From the NCBI GenBank assembly GCA_018433085.1, contig JAHDRW010000054.1:1-64000 (forward strand): a stretch of 64,000 nucleotides of DNA, in the 5' to 3' direction. Under the pieces are notes generated by a model. It saw nothing but the letters and a program-made list of their open reading frames with translations, was not told the DNA's origin and did not search any database. Source of the stretch: Deltaproteobacteria bacterium (GTDB taxonomy: Bacteria; Desulfobacterota; Desulfomonilia; UBA1062). Shown piece by piece: positions 1 to 11,285 of this stretch. A program made the translations under genes and the position numbers. Every line of letters begins with the position of its first letter. Position 1 is the stretch's first letter.

Positions 1-186
1 ATCTCGTATCCTTGCTGAGCAAGCGACAACGGCATGAGAAAGTATAATATTTTGACTGTGAAAGATATCATATATTGCAATGTTATCATTGGCGATATTA
101 ATCAAGTTGGCACCTGGTTGCAGCTTCGCTGGTACTAGGCCCTTAAGGTGCGTACCATTGATTTGAGCCGGTAGAGGGGGTTTGCC

Positions 187-1197
187 ATGCATGACGAAGA
201 GCAGGCCGTCTACGGACAGGCCAACCACGCCAGGTACCGCGGCCAGCCCAGGGGTCACTATGAAAGTTTCTTTCAGAGAGCCAATCACCCCGAGCGCCCA
301 CTCGCGTTTTGGATCAGGTACACGCTCTTCAGTCCGGCACTTCGCCCGTGCGATGCCGTAGGAGAGCTCTGGGCAGTATTTTTCAACGGCGAGACCATGA
401 GGCACACCGCGGTCAAAAAGGAGATGCATGTAAGCGAATGTCTCTTCGACACTACCAGGCTTCATGTCCGTATCGGCGAGGCAGAGCTCACCGACACGAC
501 ACTGAAGGGAGACGCCCGGACAGGGAACGACAGCATCGCCTGGGATCTTTCCTGTGGGCAGGGGGGCAATCCGCTTCTCCTCCTTCCCGCCACGCTGTAC
601 CGGACCGCGCTTCCCGCTGCGAAGAGCCTGGTGGGCATGACCCTGGCGCGGTATTCCGGCAGCATGGAGGTCAACGGCGAGGTGGTGGAGATCTCTGACT
701 GGGTAGGGAGCCAGAACCACAACTGGGGCTCCCGGCATACCGACCTCTATGCCTGGGGGCAGGTTGCGGGGTTCGACACCCACCCGGAGAGCTTTCTGGA
801 GATGGCCACGGCACGGCTCAAGGTGGGATTTCTCTGGACTCCCCCCATAACGCCTCTGGTGCTGCGGCACCGGGGCAGGGAGCATGCGCTCAACGGACTG
901 TTCCGGTCCGTGAGGGCAAAAGGTCGGTTCGGCTATTTCTTCTGGAATTTTGCATCCGAAAACCGCGATGTGGCGGTGCAGGGTACCATAGTGGCTCCCC
1001 GAAACGCATTCGTGGGGCTCAATTACTACAATCCACCGGGAGGTTCCAAGCGCTGCCTCAACACCAAGATCGCGGTGTGCACGCTACGCCTCGAAGACAA
1101 GGCTGCCGGCACGTACGAGGTACTGGAAACCAGGAGCCGGGCGGCGTTCGAAATCCTCACCAATGACAGGAATCACGGAGTACCCGTCGCGGTTTAG
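187..1197 (+). CDS. CrtC/AttH-like lipocalin-fold protein
   Basis: Protein of 336 residues with no signal peptide or membrane segment. The N-terminal part (residues 25-50, around YESFFQRANHPERPLAFWIR) and a His/Trp-rich block near residues 177-191 (NHNWGSRHTDLYAWG) resemble the hydroxyneurosporene-synthase (CrtC)/AttH family, which adopts a paired lipocalin-like barrel. Some relatives hydrate carotenoids, but most are uncharacterised. No carotenoid gene is nearby, so no substrate is proposed. The ATG follows a purine-rich GAGGGGG about seven bases upstream. The 105-base gap to the next plus-strand gene would allow co-transcription. Family assignment is from remembered motifs. Confidence 0.6.
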   Translation: MHDEEQAVYGQANHARYRGQPRGHYESFFQRANHPERPLAFWIRYTLFSPALRPCDAVGELWAVFFNGETMRHTAVKKEMHVSECLFDTTRLHVRIGEAELTDTTLKGDARTGNDSIAWDLSCGQGGNPLLLLPATLYRTALPAAKSLVGMTLARYSGSMEVNGEVVEISDWVGSQNHNWGSRHTDLYAWGQVAGFDTHPESFLEMATARLKVGFLWTPPITPLVLRHRGREHALNGLFRSVRAKGRFGYFFWNFASENRDVAVQGTIVAPRNAFVGLNYYNPPGGSKRCLNTKIAVCTLRLEDKAAGTYEVLETRSRAAFEILTNDRNHGVPVAV

Positions 1198-1301
1198 ACC
1201 AGAGCACACGCGCCCGATCGAAGGGTTTCTACCGGGCAGCGAGGACAAGGACTGCCGCTGCTTCTGCAGGACAGGAAACCAGCAAGAATGAGGAGAAGAA
1301 C

Positions 1302-1739
1302 ATGGCACAGATGATCCAGGTGAAACAGGCAAAGAAGATCATGGGCAGGCTCCGGTGCGGGGCCGACCTGCTGGAGGAGATCACTGCGGTGTGCAAAGAG
1401 CACGATATCCGGCTGGGCCGAGTCGAGGCCATCGGCGCGGTGAAAAAGGCGAGCATCGGGTTCTATGATCAGCAGACCCGGACATATGCATACCTTAAAC
1501 TGAACAAGGAAATGGAGATCACCAAGCTATCGGGGAATGTCTCGATCAAGGACGGCCAGGTGTTCGTGCACGCCCACGTGACCCTGGCGGACGAAACGGG
1601 ACGGGCATATGGGGGGCACCTTGCCCCGGGCACCATCGTCTTTGCCTGTGAGTGCATCATCGAGGCCTTCGAGGGGCCTGAACTCGGGCGGGTATTCGAC
1701 GGGGAAACCGGCCTGGCCCTGTGGGACATCAGGGAATAG
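1302..1739 (+). CDS. PPC/DUF296-domain DNA-binding-like protein
   Basis: A 145-residue protein made of a single PPC (plants and prokaryotes conserved, DUF296) domain, which normally forms trimers. The hallmark HAHVTLAD block lies at residues 90-97 (His90, His92) with GGHL at 104-107, a likely metal or ligand pocket. Plant versions are fused to AT-hooks; bacterial stand-alone versions have no firmly established role. GAGGAGAAGAAC precedes the ATG, a strong ribosome-binding site. The following gene is convergent and begins about 80 bases downstream. Confidence 0.8.
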   Translation: MAQMIQVKQAKKIMGRLRCGADLLEEITAVCKEHDIRLGRVEAIGAVKKASIGFYDQQTRTYAYLKLNKEMEITKLSGNVSIKDGQVFVHAHVTLADETGRAYGGHLAPGTIVFACECIIEAFEGPELGRVFDGETGLALWDIRE

Positions 1740-1820
1740 GGCCTGAGCGCCCGCACGATACGTTCCGTCCCGCCCTCGAGGGGGGCGCATTCTCCCGGCG
1801 GGCCCGGCCTCGCGGGGCGC

Positions 1821-2762
1821 TTATTCGTCTCGGAGGGGTTCTTCCCCTGCAGGGGTGCCTTCCGGCTCGCTTCCGCGCTCACGCGAAACCCCGGTGTGCT
1901 GGATCACCAGCCCGGCCACGATGAGCACGAGGCCCGCGACCGTGGATGCAAGGATCTCCTCTCCCACGAACACCCGGATAAAAACCAGTGAGAGAAAGGG
2001 AGACAGAAAGATCAGGTAGCCCACCCGGGCGGTGTTCTCTGCATATTTCAGGGCGTGCAGCCACAGCACGAAGGTGATGCCCATCTCGAACAGGCCCACG
2101 TAGGCCGCGCCGGCGAGTCCGGGCAGCGAGGTGACCCGGATGTCGGAGAAGACCAGGCAGAACACGAAGACAAAGGGCAGCCCGAACAGGAAATTGAGCA
2201 GGAGGCCAGCCACCGGGTCGCGGTTGTCCCGGGTGTTGTAGATCCAGTACAGGGCCCACAGGACCGTGCTGCCGAGGGCGAGCGCTACGCCCGGAAGACT
2301 GACGCCGTCCAGGCCCGTGATGCTGCCTTTGGTGGAGATGATGGCCACGCCCAGATAGCTGATGAGTCCGGCCGTGATTTCCTGCACGCCGATTTTCTGC
2401 CCGAGCAGCGGGATGGAAAGGAACGCGAGTGTGAGCGCCCAGGTGTAGTTGATGGGCTGGGCGATCTGCGCAGGCAGGAGATCGTATGCCTTGAACAGCA
2501 CCAGGTAGTAGAGAAAGGGGTTGACGATGCCCAGGACCAGGGACCGGGCATACTCCTTTCCCGTATAGGTGAAGATGACGCCCAGTTTGCCCCGAATCGC
2601 GAGTATGCCCCCCAGCGCAGCAATTGAGAACAGCGAAGAATAGAGAAGCAGCTGGGCGGGGTCCAGATACCCGAGCGAGAGCTTGAACGCGGATGCGACC
2701 GTGGACCAGAGCAGCACGGTCGCGATTCCGAAGAGATATGCACGCCTTGGTTGATTTCTCAT
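1821..2762 (-). CDS. EamA/DMT-family transporter
   Basis: A 313-residue hydrophobic protein with about ten predicted membrane helices in two EamA repeats. The first helix carries the typical ATVLLWSTVASAFKL pattern, and a second repeat begins near residue 160 (ALALGSTVLWALYWIY). Members of the drug/metabolite transporter superfamily export amino acids, nucleotides or other small metabolites; the substrate cannot be read from sequence. The C-terminal ~20 residues are charged and cytosolic. It is transcribed divergently from uvsE, with 58 bases between the start codons. Confidence 0.85.
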   Translation of the reverse strand: MRNQPRRAYLFGIATVLLWSTVASAFKLSLGYLDPAQLLLYSSLFSIAALGGILAIRGKLGVIFTYTGKEYARSLVLGIVNPFLYYLVLFKAYDLLPAQIAQPINYTWALTLAFLSIPLLGQKIGVQEITAGLISYLGVAIISTKGSITGLDGVSLPGVALALGSTVLWALYWIYNTRDNRDPVAGLLLNFLFGLPFVFVFCLVFSDIRVTSLPGLAGAAYVGLFEMGITFVLWLHALKYAENTARVGYLIFLSPFLSLVFIRVFVGEEILASTVAGLVLIVAGLVIQHTGVSRERGSEPEGTPAGEEPLRDE

Positions 2763-2820
2763 TCTGGCAGGTATTGTTAGTACGTCTTGGCTTCTGAGGT
2801 AAACAGGTTATTTCATATCT

Positions 2821-3702
2821 ATGATCCGGATCGGGTATGTGGGTATCAATACCGAGCTGCCGAGCGCAAGCAGGACCTTCAGGCTCGCGGGCTATTCCGT
2901 CCAGAGAATGCTCGGGACTTCAACCGCCAACCTCGCGGCCCTTCAGCAGATCCTCGCGTGGAACGCGGATCATGGAATACGCCTGTTCCGGATCACGTCC
3001 AACCTGATTCCCTTCGGGTCTCACCCGGTCAACCGGGGCGAGTGGAAACAGGCGCTGAGGCACGACTTGGCGAAGATCGGCCGGTTCATCAGGGACCAGG
3101 GCATGCGGGTCTCCATGCACCCCGGGCAGTACTCGGTGCTCAACAGCCCACACGAGGCGACCCACGAGAACACCCTGCGCGAACTCGCCTATCACGAGGC
3201 CGTCTTCTCCCTGATGGAGTTGGGATTCGACCACAAGATCGTGATCCATGGAGGCGGGGCCTACGGGAACAAGGAAAACGCGACCCGGGTGCTCGTGGAT
3301 CGGCTTGTAGAGCTCGACAGCCGGGTTCTCCTGCGCCTGGTGCTGGAAAACGACGAGCGGGTCTTCACGGCACGGGATATTATCGCGATCTGTAAAGCCT
3401 CCGGGATACCAGGGGTGCTGGACGTGTTCCATCATCGGGTATTGCCGAGTTTTTCCGGTAAGGGCATCAGGGAGGTCATCGAAACCTTCGCCCCTTCGTG
3501 GGCAGGAGCGCGGCAGAAGATCCACTACTCCAACCAGGAACCCGGCAAGGTTCCGGGAAGCCACTCGTCGCGGGTGGACATCGACGCGTTCGGCAGCTTC
3601 TATGCAGAGATCCGCGATCTGGACCTGGACATCATGCTCGAGGTCAAAGACAAGCAGGAATCGGTTCTTGCCCTGCGGAATGTGTTTCACGATCTGAAAT
3701 GA
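2821..3702 (+). CDS. uvsE: UV damage endonuclease UvsE
   Basis: A 293-residue TIM-barrel endonuclease of the UVDE family, which nicks DNA 5' of UV photoproducts and other lesions to start alternative excision repair. Family signatures are present: MIRIGYVGINTELPSASRTF at the start, RITSNLIPFGSH, SMHPGQYSVLN (metal-binding His), VIHGGGAYGNKE, LVLENDE and LDVFHH, which supply the His/Glu/Asp ligands of the metal cluster. The length is normal for the family. The ATG has no strong Shine-Dalgarno, but the family N-terminus begins exactly here. Confidence 0.9.
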   Translation: MIRIGYVGINTELPSASRTFRLAGYSVQRMLGTSTANLAALQQILAWNADHGIRLFRITSNLIPFGSHPVNRGEWKQALRHDLAKIGRFIRDQGMRVSMHPGQYSVLNSPHEATHENTLRELAYHEAVFSLMELGFDHKIVIHGGGAYGNKENATRVLVDRLVELDSRVLLRLVLENDERVFTARDIIAICKASGIPGVLDVFHHRVLPSFSGKGIREVIETFAPSWAGARQKIHYSNQEPGKVPGSHSSRVDIDAFGSFYAEIRDLDLDIMLEVKDKQESVLALRNVFHDLK

Positions 3703-3772
3703 TCGGTGAATTACTGATACCTGGAATGTGATGGGACTGGGACCTTTCATTTTTTATAGATATCATAACTAA

Positions 3773-4305
3773 AAGGAATTCACCTGCGATGCCGTGCCCA
3801 TGTATATGCCAGAGACAGTTGCCATTGCCGGAGGAAAGCTGATCGTCTCGGACAGCGGACGCAACCTGGTGCTCATCTGGGACAGCGTCTCGACAGCAAA
3901 CGGCCAGCCGGCGGACCTGGTGCTGGGCCAGGGCACCTTGACCACCGGCGCGGAAAACGATGATGACCATGACGGCACTGGTGACGGCAGCCCCAGTGCC
4001 AGGACCATGGACTATCCTGCCGGCGTCTGGAGCGAAGAACCCGCCTGATCGTGAACGATTCTGACAACAATCGGGTAATGACCTGGAACACCTTCCAAAA
4101 CGACAGTTTCCAGCCTGCCGACATCGTGCTCGGCCAGTCCGATTTCACCAAGGCCGCCAATGACGATGCCGACCAGGACGGAGTACCCTATGCCGGGCCA
4201 AGCGCAGGAGTGGTGGATTACCTGACAGGCGTTTTTGGTTATGGTGACCTTCTGGTTGTTTCTGACTGCTATAACGATCGTGTCCTCGTTTTCCGTTCAA
4301 AATGA
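3773..4305 (+). pseudogene. Frameshifted, 5'-truncated NHL-repeat protein
   Basis: Two adjacent frames encode consecutive NHL-type beta-propeller repeats. The first (GGKLIVSDSGRNLVLIWDS ... ADLVLGQGTL) is in frame with base 3794. The second (IVNDSDNNRVMTWN ... ADIVLGQSDF ... VVSDCYNDRVLVF) is in frame with 4051. Restoring one G in gaag(g)aaccc near 4034-4041 joins them as GVWSEGTRLIVNDSDNNRV, so a single-base deletion broke the gene, unless it is an assembly error. There is no signal peptide and the first repeat starts abruptly after an in-frame stop at 3770, so the 5' part of a longer secreted propeller protein is missing. Confidence 0.7.
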
Positions 4306-4324
4306 TGACGGACCTCAGTGAAGG

Positions 4325-4362
4325 GGGGCTGACCAGGAACCTGAAAGGTCCGCCCCTTTTTT
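4325..4362 (+). terminator. Rho-independent terminator
   Basis: A GC-rich stem (ggggggctgacc at 4323-4334 pairing with ggtccgcccc at 4347-4356, one mismatch) is followed by six T residues at 4357-4362. It sits 20 bases after the NHL remnant and faces the end of the convergent ATPase operon. Confidence 0.65.
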
Positions 4363-4424
4363 ACCCCGCTCCGGGCCCCTGCACTGGACAGCACTTCAAC
4401 AGGCGACCCGCATCTTGGCGTTGT

Positions 4425-5348
4425 CTATTTCCGGCTCCCCCGTGGTGCCTTTTTCTTGATCCGCGTGTCCGCCTCCAGGGCCTCGTAGCCCGAGACGATA
4501 TCCAGGAGCTCCTCGGTGATGGTCATCTGGCGCTGGCGGTGGAAGGCGGCGAAGATCTCCTCCAGGTGGTCCTCGATGTTTTTCTCCGCGTTCTGCATGG
4601 CCGCGAGCCTGCTCGCGTTTTCGCTGGCCAGGGATTCCGTGAATGCCTGGAACAGGGACACGAAGAAGTATTCCCGCAACAGCGAGAGAAAAAGGGGATC
4701 GAAATCCATGGTATACATGGGCAGTGTGCCCGATTCCCAGGGCCGCGAGCGGATGTCGTTGAGCCAGGTGCGGTCGATGGGCAGGAGCCGCATGGTCCTG
4801 GGTGCAAAGGTGGCGCCTGAAATATAGTGGTTGTAGAACAGGTAGATGTGCTGGATCTGCCGGGTGAAGTGCCATTCTTCCAGGATCATCATGATTTCCT
4901 GGACCATGGGGGTGATGCCCACCGTTGAGCTCGGGGTGGAGAGCGTGTCGTAGATGACATGGTCCGCGCGTTCCAGATGGTCTTTCACCCGCTCGCCGAT
5001 GGCGAGCATGATCCGGTTCGACGCCGGGACGTTGAGGCTGTCCAGCTCCGAAACGGCATGGGCCACGACCTGGGTGTTGAACTGGCCGCACAGCCCCTGG
5101 TCCGACCCGAATACGATGGCGCCCACCTGGTTCATGGGCGTGACGCCGAGCTGGATCTCGGACTCCTCACGTGACTGCAGGACTACCTGGAGCCCCATCT
5201 CCACGGTCCGGTTGTAGTCCATGAGCGACTCGACCGCCCGCTGATACTGCCTGATGCTCACCGCGGCCAAGGCCTTCATGGTCTTCACGACCGAGAGCAG
5301 GTCCTGGGTGCTCTTGATCTTTCGTTTTAAGGAATCAGTGGTCTGCAT
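4425..5348 (-). CDS. atpG: N-type ATPase gamma subunit
   Basis: A 307-residue central-stalk gamma subunit that couples rotation of the c-ring to the alpha/beta hexamer. The N-terminal helix ([20 protein letters not shown]) and the C-terminal helix ([21 protein letters not shown]) form the coiled coil seen in all F-type gammas; the middle is the Rossmann-like domain. The C-terminus ends in a basic tail. It is the last gene of the operon and overlaps atpA by 14 bases, suggesting translational coupling. Confidence 0.93.
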   Translation of the reverse strand: MQTTDSLKRKIKSTQDLLSVVKTMKALAAVSIRQYQRAVESLMDYNRTVEMGLQVVLQSREESEIQLGVTPMNQVGAIVFGSDQGLCGQFNTQVVAHAVSELDSLNVPASNRIMLAIGERVKDHLERADHVIYDTLSTPSSTVGITPMVQEIMMILEEWHFTRQIQHIYLFYNHYISGATFAPRTMRLLPIDRTWLNDIRSRPWESGTLPMYTMDFDPLFLSLLREYFFVSLFQAFTESLASENASRLAAMQNAEKNIEDHLEEIFAAFHRQRQMTITEELLDIVSGYEALEADTRIKKKAPRGSRK

Positions 5349-6888
5349 GACCCTGTGCCGCCGTCACGTTCACCACCTTCCGGGTGGCATCCAGAAGACT
5401 GGAGTAGTCATCGACGCTGAGCCGCTCGCCCGACTGGATCATGGAGCAGAGCTTGGGGGCTGCGGAGGCGATATGCTGCTGGATTTTCTGTTCGGCCTGG
5501 AACACCTCGCCGACCGGTATACCATCGAACGCTCCTCCGGTCACGGCCAGCAGGGCCGCGATCTGGTTCGTCACGCTGATGGGCCTGAACTGGGGCTGCT
5601 TGAGGATCTCGCGCACCCGCCAGCCCCGCTCCAGGCGCTTGCGGGTATCGTCGTCGAGCCGGGTGCCGAAACGCGAGAAGCTCTCGAGCTCCTCGAACTG
5701 GGCATACGCGATCCGCAGGTCCCCGGCCACGGCGCGATACGCGGGGAGCTGGGCCTTGCCTCCCACGCGCGACACGGATTTGCCAACGTCGATGGCGGGC
5801 AGGATCCCTTTCTGGAAAAGCGAGGGGGAGAGATAGATCTGGCCGTCGGTGATGGAGATGAGGTTGGTGGGGATGTATGACGAGATGTCCTGTGCCTCGG
5901 TCTCGATGATGGGCAGGGCCGTGAGCGACCCGCCGCCGTACTCCTGCCTGATGTGGGTCGAGCGCTCCAGCATCCGCGAGTGGATGTAGAAGATGTCGCC
6001 CGGATAGGCCTCTCTTCCGGGGGGCCTGCGCAGCAGTAACGACAGCTCGCGGTACGCCCGGGCGTGCCGGGTGAGGTCGTCGTAGATGATCAGCACATCC
6101 CGGCCGTTCGCCATGAAGTGCTCGCCCATGGATGTGGCGGCATAGGGCGCGAGGAACTGGAGCCCCGGCGGCTCCTCTCCCGCGGCCACCACCATGATGG
6201 TGTAGTCCATGGCCTGGTGTTCCTGGAGGATGGCGATGGTCTTGGCCACGTCCGAGCTCTGCTTGCCGATGGCGCAGTAGATGCAGATCACGTCCTTATC
6301 GTGCTGGTTGATGATGGTATCCAGGGCGATGGTGGTCTTGCCGGTAAGGCGGTCGCCCAGGATCAGCTCGCGCTGGCCCCTGCCGATGGGGATGAGCGCG
6401 TCGATGGCCTTGATACCGGTCTGAAGCGGGACCGTCACCGGGTCACGGTGCATGATGGGGGGCGCTTCGCGCTCCACGTGCAGGCGCTCGGTGGTGTGAA
6501 CGTCGCCCCGCTTGTCCAGTGGCCGCCCCAGCGCGTCCACCACCCGGGAAAGGAGCGCGTCGCCAACGGGCACGTCAAGGACCTTTCCGGTCCTGATCAC
6601 CTCGGTGCCGGCACTGATGTTTTCCGAAGGGTCCAGCATGATGATGCCCACCTCGTCGGGGTCGATGTTGAACACGAGCCCGTAGAGGTCGCCGGGGAAG
6701 CGCACGAGCTCCTCGGACCGGACACTGTCCATGCCGCTCACCCGGGCGATGCCCCGCCCGACATAGTTCACGACCCCCACCTCCTGGGGCCTCAGCTCGG
6801 CCGTGTGCTCCGCGCGGACGCGATCGAGCTTCTGGAACGTGTCTTCAAGGCAGGTGTCCAGTGTCACCTCGTCGTGCTTGTTCTCCAT
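5335..6888 (-). CDS. atpA: N-type ATPase alpha subunit
   Basis: A 517-residue non-catalytic nucleotide-binding subunit of F1. The order is beta-barrel (about 35-100), nucleotide-binding domain with P-loop GDRLTGKT at 178-185, then a helical C-terminal domain. The usual motif in alpha subunits is GDRQTGKT, so this copy has Leu in place of Gln. The second signature region ([17 protein letters not shown]) is present, including the conserved SRVG. The upstream neighbour is atpF (58-base gap); the downstream neighbour atpG overlaps. Confidence 0.95.
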   Translation of the reverse strand: MENKHDEVTLDTCLEDTFQKLDRVRAEHTAELRPQEVGVVNYVGRGIARVSGMDSVRSEELVRFPGDLYGLVFNIDPDEVGIIMLDPSENISAGTEVIRTGKVLDVPVGDALLSRVVDALGRPLDKRGDVHTTERLHVEREAPPIMHRDPVTVPLQTGIKAIDALIPIGRGQRELILGDRLTGKTTIALDTIINQHDKDVICIYCAIGKQSSDVAKTIAILQEHQAMDYTIMVVAAGEEPPGLQFLAPYAATSMGEHFMANGRDVLIIYDDLTRHARAYRELSLLLRRPPGREAYPGDIFYIHSRMLERSTHIRQEYGGGSLTALPIIETEAQDISSYIPTNLISITDGQIYLSPSLFQKGILPAIDVGKSVSRVGGKAQLPAYRAVAGDLRIAYAQFEELESFSRFGTRLDDDTRKRLERGWRVREILKQPQFRPISVTNQIAALLAVTGGAFDGIPVGEVFQAEQKIQQHIASAAPKLCSMIQSGERLSVDDYSSLLDATRKVVNVTAAQGHADH

Positions 6889-6946
6889 GAGTAATCCCCC
6901 TTTTCCTGTATATGAAATTTACGGGCATCTGGTGCCTGTTCTCTTC

Positions 6947-7738
6947 TCAGACCGTCGCTTTTTCAACCCCGGGCGTGCCGATCTCTTCCTTGAGTATCTG
7001 CAAAAACTTTTCCTGGAGGCTCTCAAGATAGTCGTCGATGCTCCAGGAGAGCTTGTAGCCCTGTGCCATCAACTCGATTCCGGCCCCGGTGTGCCCGTTG
7101 AGCTCGTAGACGATCTCGCCTTCCATGCCCAGCAAGGGCTGCAGAACCTCCTCGATGGGCTGCCTCAGGCGCTGGTCAAGCTCGAAGGCCGACTTCACCC
7201 TGATCACGGGCTCGGGCATGTCCAGCGCCTTCTTAAGGAGAGCCATTTCCTGCGGCTCAAGGCTCGACAGGCGATGGATGAAGCTCTGTACGATCCTCTT
7301 CTCGAGCTCTTCGTCGGCCAGATCCGCGAGGACCTGACGGATGGTTTCGAAGACATACGTCCCGGCGCGTTTTCTCAGGTCTTCGAGAAAGGCGGCCTTT
7401 TCCCGGTCAAGGGTCTCGAGCCACCGCCGCTGGGCGCGGTCAACCTCCTCGCGCACCTGTTCCATGAGCCGGGCCTTTTCCTTTTCCGCTGCAAGCCTTG
7501 CCTGGTTGAGCATCTCGTCCGAACGCTCGTCGATGTCGTGTATCCTGGCCTCGCAGGACGCCACCGATGACAGGGCCTCGTTTCTCAGGCGCTCGATCTC
7601 GCTCATACGTTCGGCGATCCCGTTTTCCCTGATGTTCATGGTTTGGACGATCTTGTCGTACAGGAAGCGCTTGAGAAGATACACCAGGACAAGAAAATTG
7701 ATGATCTGCGCTACGAGAATAAACGGATCGATATGCAT
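6947..7738 (-). CDS. atpF: N-type ATPase b/delta-like stator subunit
   Basis: A 263-residue peripheral-stalk subunit, much longer than a normal b subunit (about 160). One membrane helix lies at residues 5-22 (PFILVAQIINFLVLVYLL), followed by a long charged coiled coil to about 150. A C-terminal region of about 110 residues likely takes the place of the delta subunit, since no separate atpH is in the operon. This long AtpF is characteristic of N-ATPases. A 12-base gap separates it from atpE. Confidence 0.9.
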   Translation of the reverse strand: MHIDPFILVAQIINFLVLVYLLKRFLYDKIVQTMNIRENGIAERMSEIERLRNEALSSVASCEARIHDIDERSDEMLNQARLAAEKEKARLMEQVREEVDRAQRRWLETLDREKAAFLEDLRKRAGTYVFETIRQVLADLADEELEKRIVQSFIHRLSSLEPQEMALLKKALDMPEPVIRVKSAFELDQRLRQPIEEVLQPLLGMEGEIVYELNGHTGAGIELMAQGYKLSWSIDDYLESLQEKFLQILKEEIGTPGVEKATV

Positions 7739-7750
7739 TGGAGCCTGTCC

Positions 7751-8017
7751 TTATGAGACAAAGTGATCCCAGAACGGATTGGCGAAAATCAGGATCATGG
7801 AGATCACGAAACAATAGATCGCGATCGACTCGATCATGGCCAGGGCCACAAACAGGGTCCGGGTGATAGAGCTCCGTTCGTCGGGCTGCTGGGCGATGGC
7901 GCTCAGGGCCTGCTGTGTGGCCCTTCCTTCCCCAAGCGCGGGTCCGATGGAGCCGATGGCCATGGTGATGCCCGCGGTGATCACCGACGCGACTGCAACG
8001 AGAGTAGCATTGTCCAT
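7751..8017 (-). CDS. atpE: N-type ATPase c subunit (rotor ring)
   Basis: An 88-residue hairpin of two membrane helices joined by the polar loop AQQPDE (residues 42-47). The ion-binding carboxylate is Glu63, followed by Ser64 and Tyr68 (IESIAIY), the pattern of Na+-binding c subunits such as that of Ilyobacter tartaricus (Glu65, Ser66, Tyr70). Helix 1 carries Glu30 in GPALGEG where the Ilyobacter protein has Gln32, giving the two-carboxylate site reported for N-ATPase rotors. The coupling ion (Na+ or H+) cannot be settled by sequence alone. Confidence 0.93.
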   Translation of the reverse strand: MDNATLVAVASVITAGITMAIGSIGPALGEGRATQQALSAIAQQPDERSSITRTLFVALAMIESIAIYCFVISMILIFANPFWDHFVS

Positions 8018-8035
8018 ATCATATTCCCCCTTTTC

Positions 8036-8752
8036 TTATCTGGAACCTTTATTTGCTGGTTCGCCTTCCTCGTGGGCCTGCACGGCAGACGCAATGTACA
8101 CCATGGCAAGTATCGAGAAGATATATGCCTGGACCATTCCGATGAGCAGCCCCAGCGCATGCATGACAATGGGAAAGAACAGCGGGGTGACTGCCAGCAG
8201 GATTCCGATGATCTTGTCGTGGCTCATGATGTTGCCGAAGAGCCGTATGGCAAGGGCGAGCGTCCTGGTGAACTCGCCCATGACGTGAAACGGAAAAAAG
8301 ATGAACGTGGGCTGGAAGTATTCCTTTACATAGGGCCCGATGCCTTGGCGCGATATCCCGTAGATGGGGACGGCCAGGAACACGCAGATCGCAAGGGCCG
8401 ACGTGGTCGCCAGCGACGAGGTCGGGGCCACGTAGCCGGGGAAGATGATGAGGAAGTTCGACATGCCGATGAAGAGGAAGAGCGAACCCACGAATGCGGT
8501 GTAGGGGCCGGGGTCTTCATGGCAGATCTCGCAGATCTGATCCCTGATGGAGGTGACCACGACCTCGAGCACGCCCTGCCAGAGGGAGCGCCTGGGGCCG
8601 GTGGAGAGCCGGCGCGTCACGAGCCAGGACCCGAGGACCAGGATCGCCATCACGAGCCAGGTATATGCAAGCGTGGCCGTGATCTTGACAAATCCCCACT
8701 GCCAGAGAATGACCTGGTCAGGGCTTATCTGGTTCAGCCTGAGTATTTCCAT
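8036..8752 (-). CDS. atpB: N-type ATPase a subunit
   Basis: A 238-residue integral membrane stator subunit containing the two ion half-channels. The essential stator arginine is Arg170 in ALAIRLFGN, in the long tilted helix next to the c-ring. About five membrane helices are visible. A GGGAG motif seven bases before the ATG supports this start, which makes a 35-base overlap with the end of atpR. Confidence 0.92.
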   Translation of the reverse strand: MEILRLNQISPDQVILWQWGFVKITATLAYTWLVMAILVLGSWLVTRRLSTGPRRSLWQGVLEVVVTSIRDQICEICHEDPGPYTAFVGSLFLFIGMSNFLIIFPGYVAPTSSLATTSALAICVFLAVPIYGISRQGIGPYVKEYFQPTFIFFPFHVMGEFTRTLALAIRLFGNIMSHDKIIGILLAVTPLFFPIVMHALGLLIGMVQAYIFSILAMVYIASAVQAHEEGEPANKGSR

Positions 8753-9056
8753 ACGCCGCTCCCGCTATGGTGTTCTGCCTGCCCAGCAGGCGTGTGAGTA
8801 TGACCCGCATGATGATAAAACCCCCCAGAGCCGCCGCAACCCGCTCCCACCGGTGGTCCATGATGAGGTAGAAGCCCGTCAGCACCAGGGCCAGACGTGC
8901 AGCATAGCTGAAGATCATGAGCCTGCCCGGCGTGTGCGACGAGCAGAGCCTCTGGACCGTGAACCAGAGGATGAGAAAGTAGAACAGACCCAGGCCCATG
9001 CCGGCCGTGAGCGCAAAGACGAGAACAGGGAGAGACGATTCAATGTTCACGGGCAT
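8718..9056 (-). CDS. atpR: N-ATPase subunit AtpR
   Basis: A 112-residue protein with three predicted membrane helices (about 8-32, 45-65, 70-90). The second and third contain or flank arginines (YAARLAL, IIMRVILTR). In described N-ATPase operons the gene in this position is atpR, a membrane protein unique to this ATPase class and proposed to interact with the c-ring. Identification rests on position, size and topology as well as general sequence character. Confidence 0.8.
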   Translation of the reverse strand: MPVNIESSLPVLVFALTAGMGLGLFYFLILWFTVQRLCSSHTPGRLMIFSYAARLALVLTGFYLIMDHRWERVAAALGGFIIMRVILTRLLGRQNTIAGAAYGNTQAEPDKP

Positions 9057-9098
9057 GAGCGATCTCCCTGCCGACAGGCTGTAGGCCGTGTGCCGCCG

Positions 9099-9411
9099 TC
9101 ATTTTCGTATCCCACCTTTCCGGACCCAGTACCAGGCGTTCAGACAGCCCAGCATGACCCCGCCGATCAGCAGCATGAGGGTCCACGAGAACTGGCTGGG
9201 CCAGGCGTGGTCGATCCATATCCCCAGCGCGATGCCGATGAGGGTGGGGATCGCCACCGACCACCCCACCACGCCGAACATTCCCAGCCCGAACCAGACC
9301 GACTGGTCCGAATCGTTGATGCCCTTGATCCGCAATGCCTCTTTCCTGACCACCTGCCGGGCGAACCTGCGCTTGATCACCTGCCTGCGTTCCTGGGAAG
9401 AGGGGGGTTTC

Positions 9412-9419
<8 letters not shown>
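9099..9419 (-). CDS. atpQ: N-ATPase subunit AtpQ (AtpI-like)
   Basis: A 106-residue protein with a basic N-terminal 40 residues and two membrane helices (about 46-68 and 77-97). The pattern GxxIDHAWP between them resembles AtpI-type F0 assembly proteins; in N-ATPase operons this gene is called atpQ. It overlaps atpC by 8 bases and lies 42 bases from atpR. Its likely role is c-ring assembly, by analogy with AtpI. Confidence 0.8.
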
Positions 9420-11182
<1,763 letters not shown>

Positions 11183-11255
11183 TCAATAAAACATATGTGA
11201 GAAAAAATAACTCATGACATTGCACGACAAAGAACTACATATGAAACATGGGATG

Positions 11256-11285
11256 ATAAATTAAGGGCGGTAATAACAGTGTCAA
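11256..11285 (-). promoter_or_regulatory. Candidate promoter of the ATPase operon
   Basis: On the minus strand a perfect TTGACA (bases 11285-11280) lies about 110 bases upstream of atpD. AT-rich sequence follows at the right distance (AATTTATCAT), but no good -10 hexamer is present at 17 bases spacing. The call depends mainly on the -35 match and position. Confidence 0.3.

Noticed and set aside
115-127. Sigma-54-like promoter TGGCAC ... TTGCA upstream of the first gene
   Set aside because: The GG and GC are 9 bases apart rather than the strictly required 10.
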